A stretch of DNA of 34,684 nt from NCBI GenBank assembly GCA_018063245.1, contig JAGPBS010000009.1, positions 14,652 through 49,335 on the forward strand, read 5' to 3'. The position numbers were made by a program, and so were the translations under genes. Shown piece by piece: positions 15,547 to 25,032 of this stretch. Each line of letters begins with the position of its first letter. Position 1 is the stretch's first letter. This DNA comes from Alphaproteobacteria bacterium (GTDB lineage: Bacteria > Pseudomonadota > Alphaproteobacteria > JAGPBS01). A model generated the notes under the pieces. That model saw only the letters and a program-made list of their open reading frames with translations. It did not search any database and was not told the origin of the DNA.

Positions 15547-16666
15547 TCAAGATGTCTTCGTCTTGAGTCCTTGAATCTTATGAGCAAGAGCTGCTTCAAG
15601 GAATAAATCAATCTCACCATTCAAAATCGCTTGCGTATTCCCTGTTTCAACTTGTGTCCGTAAATCTTTGACAAGCTGATAGGGATGCAATACATAAGAG
15701 CGAATCTGGTGACCCCACCCGATATCTGTCTTCTGAGCTTCGACCCCTTGCGCTTCAATCTCACGCTTTTGGAGCTCTTGTTCATAAAGACGGCCTTTCA
15801 GCATTTGCATCGCTTTGGCTCTATTCTTATGTTGTGAGCGTTCTTGTTGGCACTGGACAACAATTCCTGTTGGCATGTGCGTAATACGAACCGCAGAATC
15901 TGTTGTATTTACGTGCTGACCGCCTGCACCGGATGATCGGTATGTATCGATCCGCAAGTCTTTTTCTAAAACTTCAATCTCAAAATCATCATCAATCACC
16001 GGACTCACCGCCACACTTGCAAAACTTGTATGACGTCTTGCATTGCTATCAAAGGGGCTAATCCGCACCAAGCGATGAACACCCGATTCTGTCTTGAGCC
16101 ATCCATATGCATTCTTGCCTTTGATCTGGAGCGTGACAGATTTAATACCTGCCTCATCGCCAGAGAGCTCTTCAAGCCAATCAACCTTATAGCCCTTCAA
16201 ATCTGCCCAACGTAAATACATCCGCAGCAAAATCGATGCCCAGTCCTGAGCCTCTGTCCCGCCAGCTCCTGCATTGAGTGAAATATAACAGTCATTTGCA
16301 TCCGCTTCACCTGAGAGCAATGTTTCAAGCTCTAACTTTGCAATTTTCTGTCCAAGCGTTTCAAGGGCCTTTTCAGCTTCTTCAACAATGCCTGCATCGC
16401 CTTCCGCCTCACCCATCTCGATCATATCAATCTGATCTTGCAATTCCTGTTCGATTGCTTTTTGCGCATTGATTTTTTCTTCAAGATGATTCAAATCGCG
16501 CATAATAGTTTGCGCTTTTTCAGGATCATTCCAAAGATCTGGTTTTTCGGTCTCGGCTTTTAACTCGGCCTGTGTCTTGAGTGCGTGATCCCAGTCAAAG
16601 ATGCCTCCGCAATAAAGTGAGTGATTCTTTGATCTGATTTGCGATCTTTTCCATTTCAGCGCGCAT
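15547..16666 (-). CDS. prfB: Peptide chain release factor 2, with programmed +1 frameshift
   Basis: RF2 recognises UGA and UAA and triggers peptide release. The gene is read in two frames: ATG at 16666 through CTT at 16598 (23 codons, ending LLRRHL), then an in-frame TGA at 16595-16597. A +1 slip resumes at GAC (16594-16596), giving 372 residues against about 365 in E. coli. Landmarks are the codon-recognition SPF motif in RISPFDSN (203-205) and the catalytic GGQ in [11 protein letters not shown] (248-250). Both stand within two residues of their E. coli positions once the frameshifted N-terminus is included. A start placed at the internal ATG (16503) would give a 318-residue protein lacking the N-terminal 54 residues, which is not the natural product. 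It lies between the Sel1 gene and PBP1A, separated from the latter by a palindromic repeat. Confidence 0.96.
16594..16610 (-). promoter_or_regulatory. prfB autoregulatory +1 frameshift site
   Basis: The minus strand reads GCGGAGGCATCTTTGAC: an internal Shine-Dalgarno GGAGG three bases before the slippery CTT, then the TGA stop and C. This is the classic RF2 arrangement. Low RF2 leaves UGA unread and favours the shift, so the protein controls its own synthesis. Confidence 0.95.
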
Positions 16667-16695
16667 AACTTATTCCTTTAGGTTTTAACCAAACG

Positions 16696-16796
16696 CGTCA
16701 TTGCGAGGAAGGCTCTCGACGAAGAAGAGAGCCGACGCGGCAATCTTGCTTAAAAGGAGATTGCCACGTCGCAACAAGTCGCTCCTCGCAATGACG
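16696..16796. repeat. Interspersed palindromic element, copy 2
   Basis: Outer arms CGTCATTGCGAGGA (16696-16709) and TCCTCGCAATGACG (16783-16796) are perfect 14-bp inverted repeats. Inside lie a GGCTCTC/GAGAGCC hairpin (16711-16733) and a second stem in which GGCAATCT pairs with AGATTGCC. It shares outer ends and inner AGATTGCCACG with the copy at 12999 while the hairpin tips differ, as expected for a family conserved in fold. Confidence 0.9.
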
Positions 16797-16850
16797 AATT
16801 GATGTTTTCATTAATATATAACCAACCAACCGATAAATCAATAGTTTGAG

Positions 16851-19376
16851 CTAGTATAAACCGCCGGTGCCAGTCATCACATCACTATCATCTGGCTCAA
16901 CAACAATTTGAGATTCAGTTGGCTCGGATGGTAAAACTTGCGTTTCTTGAGACTGCATCTCATTCTCTCTGGTCAGCTGATCCACAGCCTCTTGCTCTTG
17001 CGCTTTTTCTTCAAAGCCATCCAGAATCTTTGTGAATCCTGGCTTTGGTTCTGTCCCTGGAATAAAGGCTTCCCAGATAAAGTTTTCACCTGCTGTTGCA
17101 AGGCGTCCCGTTGCAGGATTCACACGCACTTGTCTCAAACCAGAAGGAATTCTGAAAGGCAGATCATCTTCGCCTTTTAAAGCTTGAGCCATAAAATTCT
17201 TGAACACAGGTAAGGCAACGCGCGAGCCTGTTTCTTCCGATCCTAATGATCTTGGCTCATCATATCCAACAAAAACACCGACCACTAAGTCTGGCGTAAA
17301 GCCAATAAACCAGGTGTCAAAATTCTCATTTGATGTTCCTGTTTTACCCGCTATATGACGACCCAATTCCTTTATTCGAACGCCTGAGCCTCGCTGTATA
17401 ACGCCTTCAAGCATCGAGATCATTTGATAAGCGTGCTTGGGATCACAAACCTCTTCCCGTGTATCAGCAATCACAGGCACTTGCCATGGCCGATTAAATG
17501 AACCTGTCTCTTCTGGCAAAAGTTCACTCATGAGGCAATTTTGACAAGCTCTTGTCTCATGCTTATAAATTACCTTACCTTGCCTATCTTGCACTTTGTC
17601 AATAAAAGTTGGCGTGATTTTCTTCCCACCATTGGCAATCATGGCATAGCCTGTTGTCATTTTAAGCAGGGTTGACTCACCCGCCCCCAAAGACATCGAA
17701 AGCATCTGAGGCATCTCATCAATCACGCCGAAATCATGCACAAGCTGGGCAATTTTTTCGAGCCCAACATGATGCGCAAGTCTGACTGTCATTAAGTTTC
17801 TGGATTTCTCAAGTCCAACCCTTAAAGGTGTTGGACCATAAAATTTCTTTGTAATATTTTTAGGCGTCCAAGCTGCAAGACCTGGACCTTGATTGAATGA
17901 AAATGGTTCATCCAAGATGAGATCTGACGGCGTGAATCCCTCTTCAAGTGCTGCTAAATAAACAAAAGGCTTAAAACTCGAACCTGGTTGACGCAAGGCT
18001 TGTGTTGCTCGATTGAACACACTTTGCTTGAAGCTATAACCACCAGACATGGCTAAAATACGGCCTGTGTGAGGATCAAGCACAATAATTGCCCCTTGTG
18101 CTTTTGGCATTTGGCGAAGTGCATATTGCCCCTTACCTAATTTTTGCGTTAAAACCACATCACCTTCAGTGAGCACATCTTTGACAGATGTCACAGCTGG
18201 CCCCATTCTTGAGTCTGCTAATGCTTTTCGTGCCCATTTCAAATCATCAAGAGCAATCGTCCCTTTGGTTTCATCAGGAAAGATTAAGTGCGCTTTATCA
18301 GGCGCAACAGATGTGACAATGGCAAAATGATAGCCGGGCGATAGATCAAAATTTGCCTCCAGATCTTGAACAGGTTTCAATTGACTAACTTCATTTACAT
18401 GCGAAATTGGACCACGCCATCCATGCCTCCTGTCATATGTCTCAAGCCCTTCACGCAAGGCATGATGTGCAATATTCTGGTAAGCAGAATTAAGCGATGT
18501 TCTCACTGACAATCCATCATTGTAAAACACATCTGGACCATAAAGCTTCACCAGCTCACGGCGCACTTCTTCCACAAAATAATCAGCCTTGGTTACGTCT
18601 GATCCTTTTCCTTGAGGCAGAGTAATTGGCAAGTTTGATGCCTCTGCTGCAATATCCTGAGCCAAATGACCTTCTTCTACCATGCGCTGCAAGACCCAGT
18701 TTCGGCGAATCAAAGCGCCTTTCATATTGCGCTTTGGATTATAATTGTTTGGCGCCTTCGGGAGCGATGCTAAAAAAGCGGCCTCTTCCACTGTTAGATC
18801 TTCAAGGGACTTGTCAAAATAATTCAAAGCGGCAGCTGCAACACCGTAAGATCTTTGCCCAAGATAAATCTGATTCAGATACAATTCCAAAATCTTATCT
18901 TTGCTATAGGTTTGTTCTAATTTTAGCGCCAAAAGCATTTCTTTGATTTTACGCACATAAGAAACTTCATCTGTTAGAAAGAAGTTTCTCGCGACTTGCT
19001 GTGTGATCGTCGATGCACCTTCAGGTCTTTTGCCTGTTGCATATTTTTTCATATTGGTCAAAAAGGCACGCGCAATGCCTGAAAAATCAATCCCAGGATG
19101 ACTATAAAAGCTTTTATCCTCTGCAGATAAAAAAGCATGAATCACTTCTTTTGGAATCTCATCAATCGGAACGAAAATCCGATGCTCAATCGCAAACTCA
19201 TCAAGCAATCGTCCATCACCAGCATGGATCCTTGTTGAAATCGGAGGCTCATAAGTTGCAAGACTTGAATAGTCTGGAAGATCTTCATTAAAATGAAGAA
19301 TGACCAGCATTGCACCAACCATGCCGATAATGCCGAACAAAGAAATTGCTGAAATCAAAAAAGAAAAAAAGCGCAT
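16851..19376 (-). CDS. mrcA: Penicillin-binding protein 1A (bifunctional peptidoglycan synthase)
   Basis: An 841-residue class A PBP anchored by one N-terminal membrane segment (about 5-28). The glycosyltransferase family 51 domain follows, with the catalytic Glu in SAEDKSFYSHPGID (about 86), then RPEGASTITQQVARN and KILELYLNQIYLG. A central insertion (about 300-420) matches the OB-like domain of PBP1A. The transpeptidase domain has the serine in PGSSFKPFVY (SxxK), SRN, and KTGTSNENFDTWF (KTG). The C-terminal 60 residues are acidic and low in complexity. It polymerises and cross-links lipid II products in the periplasm. The amidase gene lies directly upstream in the same direction, 20 bases away, so wall synthesis and hydrolysis are probably co-transcribed. 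Confidence 0.96.
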   Translation of the reverse strand: MRFFSFLISAISLFGIIGMVGAMLVILHFNEDLPDYSSLATYEPPISTRIHAGDGRLLDEFAIEHRIFVPIDEIPKEVIHAFLSAEDKSFYSHPGIDFSGIARAFLTNMKKYATGKRPEGASTITQQVARNFFLTDEVSYVRKIKEMLLALKLEQTYSKDKILELYLNQIYLGQRSYGVAAAALNYFDKSLEDLTVEEAAFLASLPKAPNNYNPKRNMKGALIRRNWVLQRMVEEGHLAQDIAAEASNLPITLPQGKGSDVTKADYFVEEVRRELVKLYGPDVFYNDGLSVRTSLNSAYQNIAHHALREGLETYDRRHGWRGPISHVNEVSQLKPVQDLEANFDLSPGYHFAIVTSVAPDKAHLIFPDETKGTIALDDLKWARKALADSRMGPAVTSVKDVLTEGDVVLTQKLGKGQYALRQMPKAQGAIIVLDPHTGRILAMSGGYSFKQSVFNRATQALRQPGSSFKPFVYLAALEEGFTPSDLILDEPFSFNQGPGLAAWTPKNITKKFYGPTPLRVGLEKSRNLMTVRLAHHVGLEKIAQLVHDFGVIDEMPQMLSMSLGAGESTLLKMTTGYAMIANGGKKITPTFIDKVQDRQGKVIYKHETRACQNCLMSELLPEETGSFNRPWQVPVIADTREEVCDPKHAYQMISMLEGVIQRGSGVRIKELGRHIAGKTGTSNENFDTWFIGFTPDLVVGVFVGYDEPRSLGSEETGSRVALPVFKNFMAQALKGEDDLPFRIPSGLRQVRVNPATGRLATAGENFIWEAFIPGTEPKPGFTKILDGFEEKAQEQEAVDQLTRENEMQSQETQVLPSEPTESQIVVEPDDSDVMTGTGGLY

Positions 19377-19396
19377 ATTTAATACCTAATCATAAT

Positions 19397-20944
19397 CTAT
19401 TGAGATGAAAGAAGACCTGCCTGCTGAGATGACTGCCCACCATTGAAAAAAGCATCAACAGAAGACGCAATCAACTTCGATAGTTTTTGTTGATGACTTG
19501 CTGTTTTCAACAATTTACAATCCGTTGAATTTGATAAATACCCCATTTCAATCAGAACAGATGGAATATCGGGCGCTTTCAAAACAGCAAAACCAGCTGA
19601 CCTATTTGGCTTTGTGAGTAAAAGCGATTCTTTCCCGACTGTTTTCACAACATGGCTTGCAAATTGACGCGACTGATTCATCGTATCTCTCTGAGCCAAA
19701 TCAATCAAAATCCCTGCAACTTCTTCATTCTCAGTTGAAAGATCCATCCCTGCAATCACATCTGCTTTATTTTCGCGCGATGCCAATAATTCAGCTTCCT
19801 TATCTGACGCTTTTTCAGACAATGTATAAACCGATGCACCCCTTGTGCTTTTTTTCCCGACACTATCAGCATGGAGCGATACAAACAGATCAGCCTTTGC
19901 TTTTCGTGCAATTGCAACGCGCTGCTTTAAAGGAATAAAAACATCTGTCTCGCGTGTTAAAACCACATTGTACTTGCCTGTTTTCAGAATCTGTTTTTTG
20001 AGCTCTTTTGCGACAGCAAGCGTTATGTTTTTCTCATAAGATCGATCAACACCAATCGCGCCTGGATCAACACCACCATGTCCTGCATCAATCACAATTG
20101 TTTTTTTCCCACTCGCATGCCCTTTTGAAGGCGGAGCCGATTGCGGCGCTTTGTGTATCGAGCCTATTTGCTCAGTCTGCTGAATCATTGGTTCTTCAAC
20201 CTTAATCAGAGGCGGCGCATTCTCTTGGGGAGCAATCGGTTTCAATTTGGAAGCTGGCGCCGGAGCTGTTGGAACTAGTACTTGCTTTGGCTTTTCAAGC
20301 TCAGCCTTGTTTAAAAATTCAGGCTCGGATACAGTTGATGGTTTCTGCTGTGCTGTTGCAACTTTTGACGTTTCATGTAACTCAGGTACTTCTACCGCTT
20401 GGATTTGACCTTGCTGAATAATTTTTTTCTCATTTTTAGTAAATTGATCAGCTGAAACAGCTGTCACATCAACCACAAAACGCTTCCCCTTTTGAGCTGA
20501 TTCTTCTTTAACAAAGAAAGCATTTTCAACCAAAACGGGCCTATCAACCTCAAGCACAATACGGGTAATGTTTTCATTAAAAAGACCATAGCGATAGCCT
20601 TTGATCATCCCCTTTTCACGCACCGTATCGGCTGCTTTCCATTCAAGAGCCGGAAAATCAATCACAACGCGGTAGGGATTTTTGAGCATAAAAACTTTAT
20701 AACCGGTTTCTTGTGAAATATTCATCACAAACCGTGTTTTATTAGGATGAACACCAAGCTTTACATCTTGAACCACAGGACGCTGCGTTGCTGCATCTGT
20801 ATCATCACCTTCAATTGGCACAAAAAGAACAATTAAAAAGACAAGCAACACCGAAGACTTCCTTAGCTTGCTGCCGAGAAAAGAGCAGAAACCAGCTGAA
20901 GCTCTCCAGATCGAATCCAGGTTATAGTGATTTGTCTTGATCAT
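19397..20944 (-). CDS. N-acetylmuramoyl-L-alanine amidase with AMIN domain (AmiA/B/C type)
   Basis: A 515-residue periplasmic zinc amidase that cuts the bond between MurNAc and the stem peptide, chiefly during cell separation. A hydrophobic segment near 31-45 serves for export; the N-terminal 30 residues before it are unusually long and the ATG lacks a clear Shine-Dalgarno, so the true start is uncertain. An AMIN targeting domain follows (about 57-160), then a Pro/Gln/Lys-rich linker to about 275. The Amidase_3 domain begins with TIVIDAGHGGVDPGAIG (first zinc His) and continues with VVLTRETDVFIPL, DLFVSLHADS (second zinc His) and SVLIEMGYLSN (catalytic Glu). It precedes PBP1A by 20 bases. Confidence 0.93.
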   Translation of the reverse strand: MIKTNHYNLDSIWRASAGFCSFLGSKLRKSSVLLVFLIVLFVPIEGDDTDAATQRPVVQDVKLGVHPNKTRFVMNISQETGYKVFMLKNPYRVVIDFPALEWKAADTVREKGMIKGYRYGLFNENITRIVLEVDRPVLVENAFFVKEESAQKGKRFVVDVTAVSADQFTKNEKKIIQQGQIQAVEVPELHETSKVATAQQKPSTVSEPEFLNKAELEKPKQVLVPTAPAPASKLKPIAPQENAPPLIKVEEPMIQQTEQIGSIHKAPQSAPPSKGHASGKKTIVIDAGHGGVDPGAIGVDRSYEKNITLAVAKELKKQILKTGKYNVVLTRETDVFIPLKQRVAIARKAKADLFVSLHADSVGKKSTRGASVYTLSEKASDKEAELLASRENKADVIAGMDLSTENEEVAGILIDLAQRDTMNQSRQFASHVVKTVGKESLLLTKPNRSAGFAVLKAPDIPSVLIEMGYLSNSTDCKLLKTASHQQKLSKLIASSVDAFFNGGQSSQQAGLLSSQ

Positions 20945-21033
20945 TTCGACTCATGAAAAGGTATTTAAACTCAGAAAAAGGAATGCCCTACTATCTCCTA
21001 ATTTCATGAAAACAGCAAGAGAATTGTTTTTTC

Positions 21034-21966
21034 TTACCGATCTTCAACAAGCATAATATCTGCTTGCGAAGCTCTTTTTTTGCGTCTTCTTTCAAGTTTC
21101 GCTTCACTGATAATAATGTAAAGTCCACTTGCAATCACGACCGAACCGCCAAGAAGTAAATCTTGGGTTGGAACATCCCCAAAAGCGATATAACCAACAA
21201 TCGCACCCCACAGAATTTGAGTATATTGGAAAGGTGCTAAGATCGCACCCTCCACTCTTTTATAGGCAGAGAAGATAAAAAGATCTGCAAAGCCACAAAG
21301 CAATCCCGCAAACGACAATCTTATAAAGTCAACAAAACTTGGCATCACAAATTGCGGCAAACAAGTCAGACCCGCAACACACAAAATCACAAAGTTACTG
21401 TAAAAAGCAATAGAAAGACTTGATTCTGTACGCCCTAAATAGCGCACAATGATAATTCCAAATGAAATGCCAATAGCAGCACCCAATGGTCCAAAAGCAG
21501 CATAGCTAAAAACTTGATCCGGACCTGGTTTTAAAATCAACATAACGCCAATAAAACCAACAATAACAGCAAGCCATCTTTTAAAACCAACAACTTCTTT
21601 CAAAAAAATAACTGAGAAAATTGAAATAAAGAAAGGCGCAGAAAATGCAATAGCATAGGCCTCTGCCAAAGGCATCTGACTATATCCGTAAAAGGCTGCA
21701 AAGGTTGCTCCAAACATAATAAGGCCTCTCGTCAAATGCAGTTTCACATTTGTTGTCTTGAGACATTTTCCACCATCCATCCGGAAGGCCATCATTACAA
21801 TTGGAAAGAGAGCGAATAGAGCATTAAAGAAAATGATTTCACTCAAAGAAAATTCATCACTCAAATCCTTCACAATTGCATCCATAATGGCATAAATAAT
21901 AAAACCAGTTATGACAAACAATATGCCCTTTAAAACTTTCGTGTCTTTAATTTTGTTCAATATCAT
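21034..21966 (-). CDS. DMT-superfamily (EamA) transporter
   Basis: A 310-residue inner-membrane protein with about ten hydrophobic helices in two EamA halves (about 15-145 and 160-290) and a basic tail (ERRRKKRAS). Landmarks are the first-half ending PLAEAYAIAFSAPFFISIFSV with LKEVVGFKRW, and the second-half GAILAPFQYTQILWGAIVGY. EamA proteins export or import small metabolites; rickettsial relatives carry S-adenosylmethionine, but the substrate here is not readable from sequence. It has a good Shine-Dalgarno (AAGGAC). It lies 59 bases downstream of the thymidine phosphorylase gene in the same direction, so it may belong to the nucleoside cluster, possibly handling a base or other by-product. 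Confidence 0.85.
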   Translation of the reverse strand: MILNKIKDTKVLKGILFVITGFIIYAIMDAIVKDLSDEFSLSEIIFFNALFALFPIVMMAFRMDGGKCLKTTNVKLHLTRGLIMFGATFAAFYGYSQMPLAEAYAIAFSAPFFISIFSVIFLKEVVGFKRWLAVIVGFIGVMLILKPGPDQVFSYAAFGPLGAAIGISFGIIIVRYLGRTESSLSIAFYSNFVILCVAGLTCLPQFVMPSFVDFIRLSFAGLLCGFADLFIFSAYKRVEGAILAPFQYTQILWGAIVGYIAFGDVPTQDLLLGGSVVIASGLYIIISEAKLERRRKKRASQADIMLVEDR

Positions 21967-22025
21967 TTTTTGTCCTTCACGTGACGAGTATAAACCTCAA
22001 TATCAGAAAAATACAAGATCTATTC

Positions 22026-23348
22026 CTAGTTCATATATTTACGAACAAGAACGGGTGTAACTGGCCTACCATCAGCAATTTTAAAAGCATCCAGAATCAT
22101 CTGCGCAGCCTTTTCGAAATCCGCCTCATCCTTCGCATAAATCATCGCAAGTGGTTTTTGCTCTGCAGGATCAGAACTCACAAAATCAGAGATAGCTGCA
22201 ACATGATCAAAACCAACAGAATGATCAATAACATCGTCAGCACGCCTGCGTCCACCACCTAATTCAATCAAAGCAAGACCAATGTCACGCGTTTGAATCT
22301 TTTGCACATACCCTGATGTTACAGGATAAACAGGACGACATATTGGGGCCAGTTGCAAATAATGCTTATATCTTTCAACAAAATCAAGAGGCCCACCCAT
22401 TTCATGAACCATTTGAGAGAAAACCTCTAAGGCCTTACCAGACATCAATGCCTCTTCAACTGCCTTAAACCCCTCTTCTGCATTATCAGCAAGACCAGCT
22501 TGAACAAGCATTTCAGCACAGAGAGAAAGCGTAATTTCTTTCAAGCGAGGACAGAGGTTCTCGCCCTTCAAGAATTCAACTGATTCAATCATCTCAATGG
22601 CATTACCCGCTGTGCGGCCCAAAACTTGGTCCATATCTGTAATCAAAGCTGAAGTCTTAACACCAGCCATGTTTGCAACATCAATAATCGAGCGTGCAAG
22701 AGCTTCTGCCTCAGGCATTGTTTGCATAAAAGCACCCGAGCCAACTTTCACGTCCATCACCAGAGCCTCAAGACCAGCTGCAATCTTTTTTGAGAGAATC
22801 GAAGCTGTGATCAAATCAAGGGATTCAACTGTTCCTGTCACATCACGAATCGCATAAATACGTTTGTCTGCTGGCGCTAAATCTTGAGTCTGCCCAATAA
22901 TCGAGCAGCCCACTTTCCGAACCGTGTCTTTAAATTTATCCCACCCAGGATTTAACTCAAACCCAGGAATAGCTTGAAGCTTATCATAAGTTCCGCCTGT
23001 ATGACCAAGTCCACGTCCACAAATCATCGGCACATAAGCACCACAAGCTGCAACAATCGGCGCTAACATAATGCTAACCTTATCACCCACCCCTCCTGTT
23101 GAATGCTTATCAACAATTGGACGATCAAATCCATCCCATGACAATACGGCGCCTGAATTTGTCATTGCCTTTGTTAATGAAACGCGTTCTGGCACTGATA
23201 AACCCTTGAAAAAAACAGCCATGGCAAAAGCAGCCACTTGACCTTCTGTGATTTTTTCAGTCGTTACGCCTTTGATAAATTCTGCAATTTCTGAATCTGA
23301 TAGTTCAAAGCCATCGCGTTTGCGGCGAATCAATTCTTGTGGGATCAT
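22026..23348 (-). CDS. deoA: Thymidine phosphorylase
   Basis: A 440-residue cytoplasmic enzyme that splits thymidine (and deoxyuridine) with phosphate into base and 2-deoxyribose-1-phosphate. The N-terminal helical domain begins MIPQELIRRKRDG. The phosphate- and substrate-binding motifs are KHSTGGVGDKVS (about 80-91) and CGRGLGHTGGTYDKLQAIPGF (about 108-128), and SGAFMQTMPEAEALA follows. Length equals the E. coli enzyme (440). AAGGAA precedes the ATG. It follows deoC after 91 bases in a run of nucleoside genes on the same strand. Confidence 0.96.
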   Translation of the reverse strand: MIPQELIRRKRDGFELSDSEIAEFIKGVTTEKITEGQVAAFAMAVFFKGLSVPERVSLTKAMTNSGAVLSWDGFDRPIVDKHSTGGVGDKVSIMLAPIVAACGAYVPMICGRGLGHTGGTYDKLQAIPGFELNPGWDKFKDTVRKVGCSIIGQTQDLAPADKRIYAIRDVTGTVESLDLITASILSKKIAAGLEALVMDVKVGSGAFMQTMPEAEALARSIIDVANMAGVKTSALITDMDQVLGRTAGNAIEMIESVEFLKGENLCPRLKEITLSLCAEMLVQAGLADNAEEGFKAVEEALMSGKALEVFSQMVHEMGGPLDFVERYKHYLQLAPICRPVYPVTSGYVQKIQTRDIGLALIELGGGRRRADDVIDHSVGFDHVAAISDFVSSDPAEQKPLAMIYAKDEADFEKAAQMILDAFKIADGRPVTPVLVRKYMN

Positions 23349-23439
23349 GCGTCATTCCTTATAAATATCAAAAAGAGATTTAGGCTCTTCATTTGGTTTT
23401 TAACAAGGTCTCACATTAGGCCATAAAATGCAAACAATT

Positions 23440-24174
23440 CTAGCGCTTAGATGCAATTATTTTTTCAAGCAATTGGCTTGCCCCGATCCGGAACAATTTC
23501 GGCTGAATATAATCAGCTCCCAAAATGCTCTGAACAAGCTGAACATAGCTCAAAGCCTGATCAACCTCACGGACGCCGCCTGAAATTTTAAGCCCCACAT
23601 TTGCGCCACTTTCCGCAATTGCTTCCGCCATAACGCGAACAGCCTCAAGACTTGCCCCTTTTGCAATTTTTCCGGTCGATGTTTTGAGCATATCGCCGCC
23701 GCCCTGAATCACATCAAGCGAAACGCGCTTTAACAAATCAAGATTGTCAAAAGCACCACTTTCTAAAATAACTTTCAACGGAATTGAGTTTGGTAGCTGT
23801 GATTTTATGTTCACAATCCAAGTCTTTAAATCAAGATTCGCGCCTGATAAAATTACCTGATAGGGAATCACGATATCAATCTCCGTTGCTCCTTCATTCA
23901 AACAAAAAGCAATTTGATCACGAATCTCTTCATTTGTCATTTTTCCAGAAGGAAAATTCACAACCGTGGCAATTTCAATTGAAGTCTCCGCCAACCGACT
24001 TGCTGCTTCTGCGACAAATTCTGGCCAAACACAAACCGCGGCAACGAATGGCTTAATACTTTTTGCTTTCTCACAAAGTGAAACAAATGTTTCATGCTGA
24101 GGCGGATCCGATAAATCTGTGTAATCCAAACAAGACTGAATCAAATCTAAATCTATTGTCGCTCTCTCAAGCAT
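23440..24174 (-). CDS. deoC: Deoxyribose-phosphate aldolase
   Basis: A 244-residue class I aldolase that splits 2-deoxyribose-5-phosphate into glyceraldehyde-3-phosphate and acetaldehyde. The Schiff-base lysine is in GGDMLKTSTGKIAKGAS (about 170), preceded by KVILESGAF, and a second conserved lysine is in VGLKISGGVR. GAGGG lies six bases before the start. Nine bases separate it from the upstream phosphorylase gene, indicating one transcript. To use deoxyribose-1-phosphate from the phosphorylases it needs phosphopentomutase, whose gene is not in this window. Confidence 0.95.
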   Translation of the reverse strand: MLERATIDLDLIQSCLDYTDLSDPPQHETFVSLCEKAKSIKPFVAAVCVWPEFVAEAASRLAETSIEIATVVNFPSGKMTNEEIRDQIAFCLNEGATEIDIVIPYQVILSGANLDLKTWIVNIKSQLPNSIPLKVILESGAFDNLDLLKRVSLDVIQGGGDMLKTSTGKIAKGASLEAVRVMAEAIAESGANVGLKISGGVREVDQALSYVQLVQSILGADYIQPKLFRIGASQLLEKIIASKR

Positions 24175-24183
24175 TGCAAACCC

Positions 24184-25017
24184 TCACTGTTTAATATCAT
24201 GCTTATAATAAGCACACATCAATTTTTCAAAAACCTGTCTACCTAACTGAGCATCTTCTAAAGTCCGATCATGACTGATTTCTTCACCAGGAACCATACC
24301 TGTGCCATAATTCACAACAACGGCAAAACCAACAACATCTAAACCACAATGTCTGGCAATCAGGGTATCTGGCACAACAGACATGCCAACAACATCAGCT
24401 CCCATACCTCGCAACATTTTGATCTCAGCTTCTGTTTCAAAAGAAGGACCCAAAACAGATACATAAACACCTTCTTTCAATGGCAAATTAATTGTATCAG
24501 CGGCACCCATAAAAGCTTGTCTCAGTTCAGGATGATAGGCATTGCCCATGGGCACAAATCTTGGACCATAGGCATCATCATTCGGGCCCGACAAAGGATT
24601 CAAGCCGAGCATATTAATGTGATCTGAAATCATCACAAGAGAGCCTGGGGCAATGTCATAATTCAAAGATCCAACAGCTGCCGTTGTGACAAGACGCTCA
24701 CACCCGATTAATTTCAATGAACGAATCATTGTTTTTAACGCAGCGCGTTGATCTCCTTCATAAAAATGAACACGGCCTTTTAAGCAACAAACGACCTCTT
24801 CTCCTAAGTATCCACAGACGAGTTCAGCAATGTGTCCACCCACACCAACTGCAGGATAGCCTGGAATATCAGCGTAAGAAATCACGATTGGATCGCGCAA
24901 TAAGTCAGAAAAAGCTGTGAGGCCTGAGCCTAGGATAAAAAATGTTTTCGGCTTTCTATCGCCAAGGAGCTCTTTTAATCGAGCTGCTGCCAGTGGCGCA
25001 TAATCTTGATTTGTCAT
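24184..25017 (-). CDS. punA: Purine nucleoside phosphorylase (trimeric type)
   Basis: A 277-residue enzyme (from the ATG; an in-frame GTG lies two codons upstream) that phosphorolyses inosine and guanosine and their deoxy forms. Signature parts are FILGSGLTAF (phosphate loop), GHIAELVCGYL, GRVHFYEGD, the base-binding LGPSFETEAEI with its Glu, GADVVGMSVVPDT and FAVVVNYGTGM, where the Asn selects 6-oxopurines. This is the trimeric family and not the hexameric DeoD family. Nine bases separate it from the upstream cytidine deaminase gene. Confidence 0.93.
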   Translation of the reverse strand: MTNQDYAPLAAARLKELLGDRKPKTFFILGSGLTAFSDLLRDPIVISYADIPGYPAVGVGGHIAELVCGYLGEEVVCCLKGRVHFYEGDQRAALKTMIRSLKLIGCERLVTTAAVGSLNYDIAPGSLVMISDHINMLGLNPLSGPNDDAYGPRFVPMGNAYHPELRQAFMGAADTINLPLKEGVYVSVLGPSFETEAEIKMLRGMGADVVGMSVVPDTLIARHCGLDVVGFAVVVNYGTGMVPGEEISHDRTLEDAQLGRQVFEKLMCAYYKHDIKQ

Positions 25018-25032
25018 TTTCACTTTACCCGC

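Noticed and set aside
15547-16503. prfB starting at the internal ATG (318 residues)
   Set aside because: The upstream frameshift site and the reading frame to 16666 restore the canonical RF2 N-terminus and motif positions.
12999-16796. CRISPR repeats
   Set aside because: The palindromes are about 100 bp, occur singly about 3.6 kb apart, and have no regularly spaced array or cas genes.
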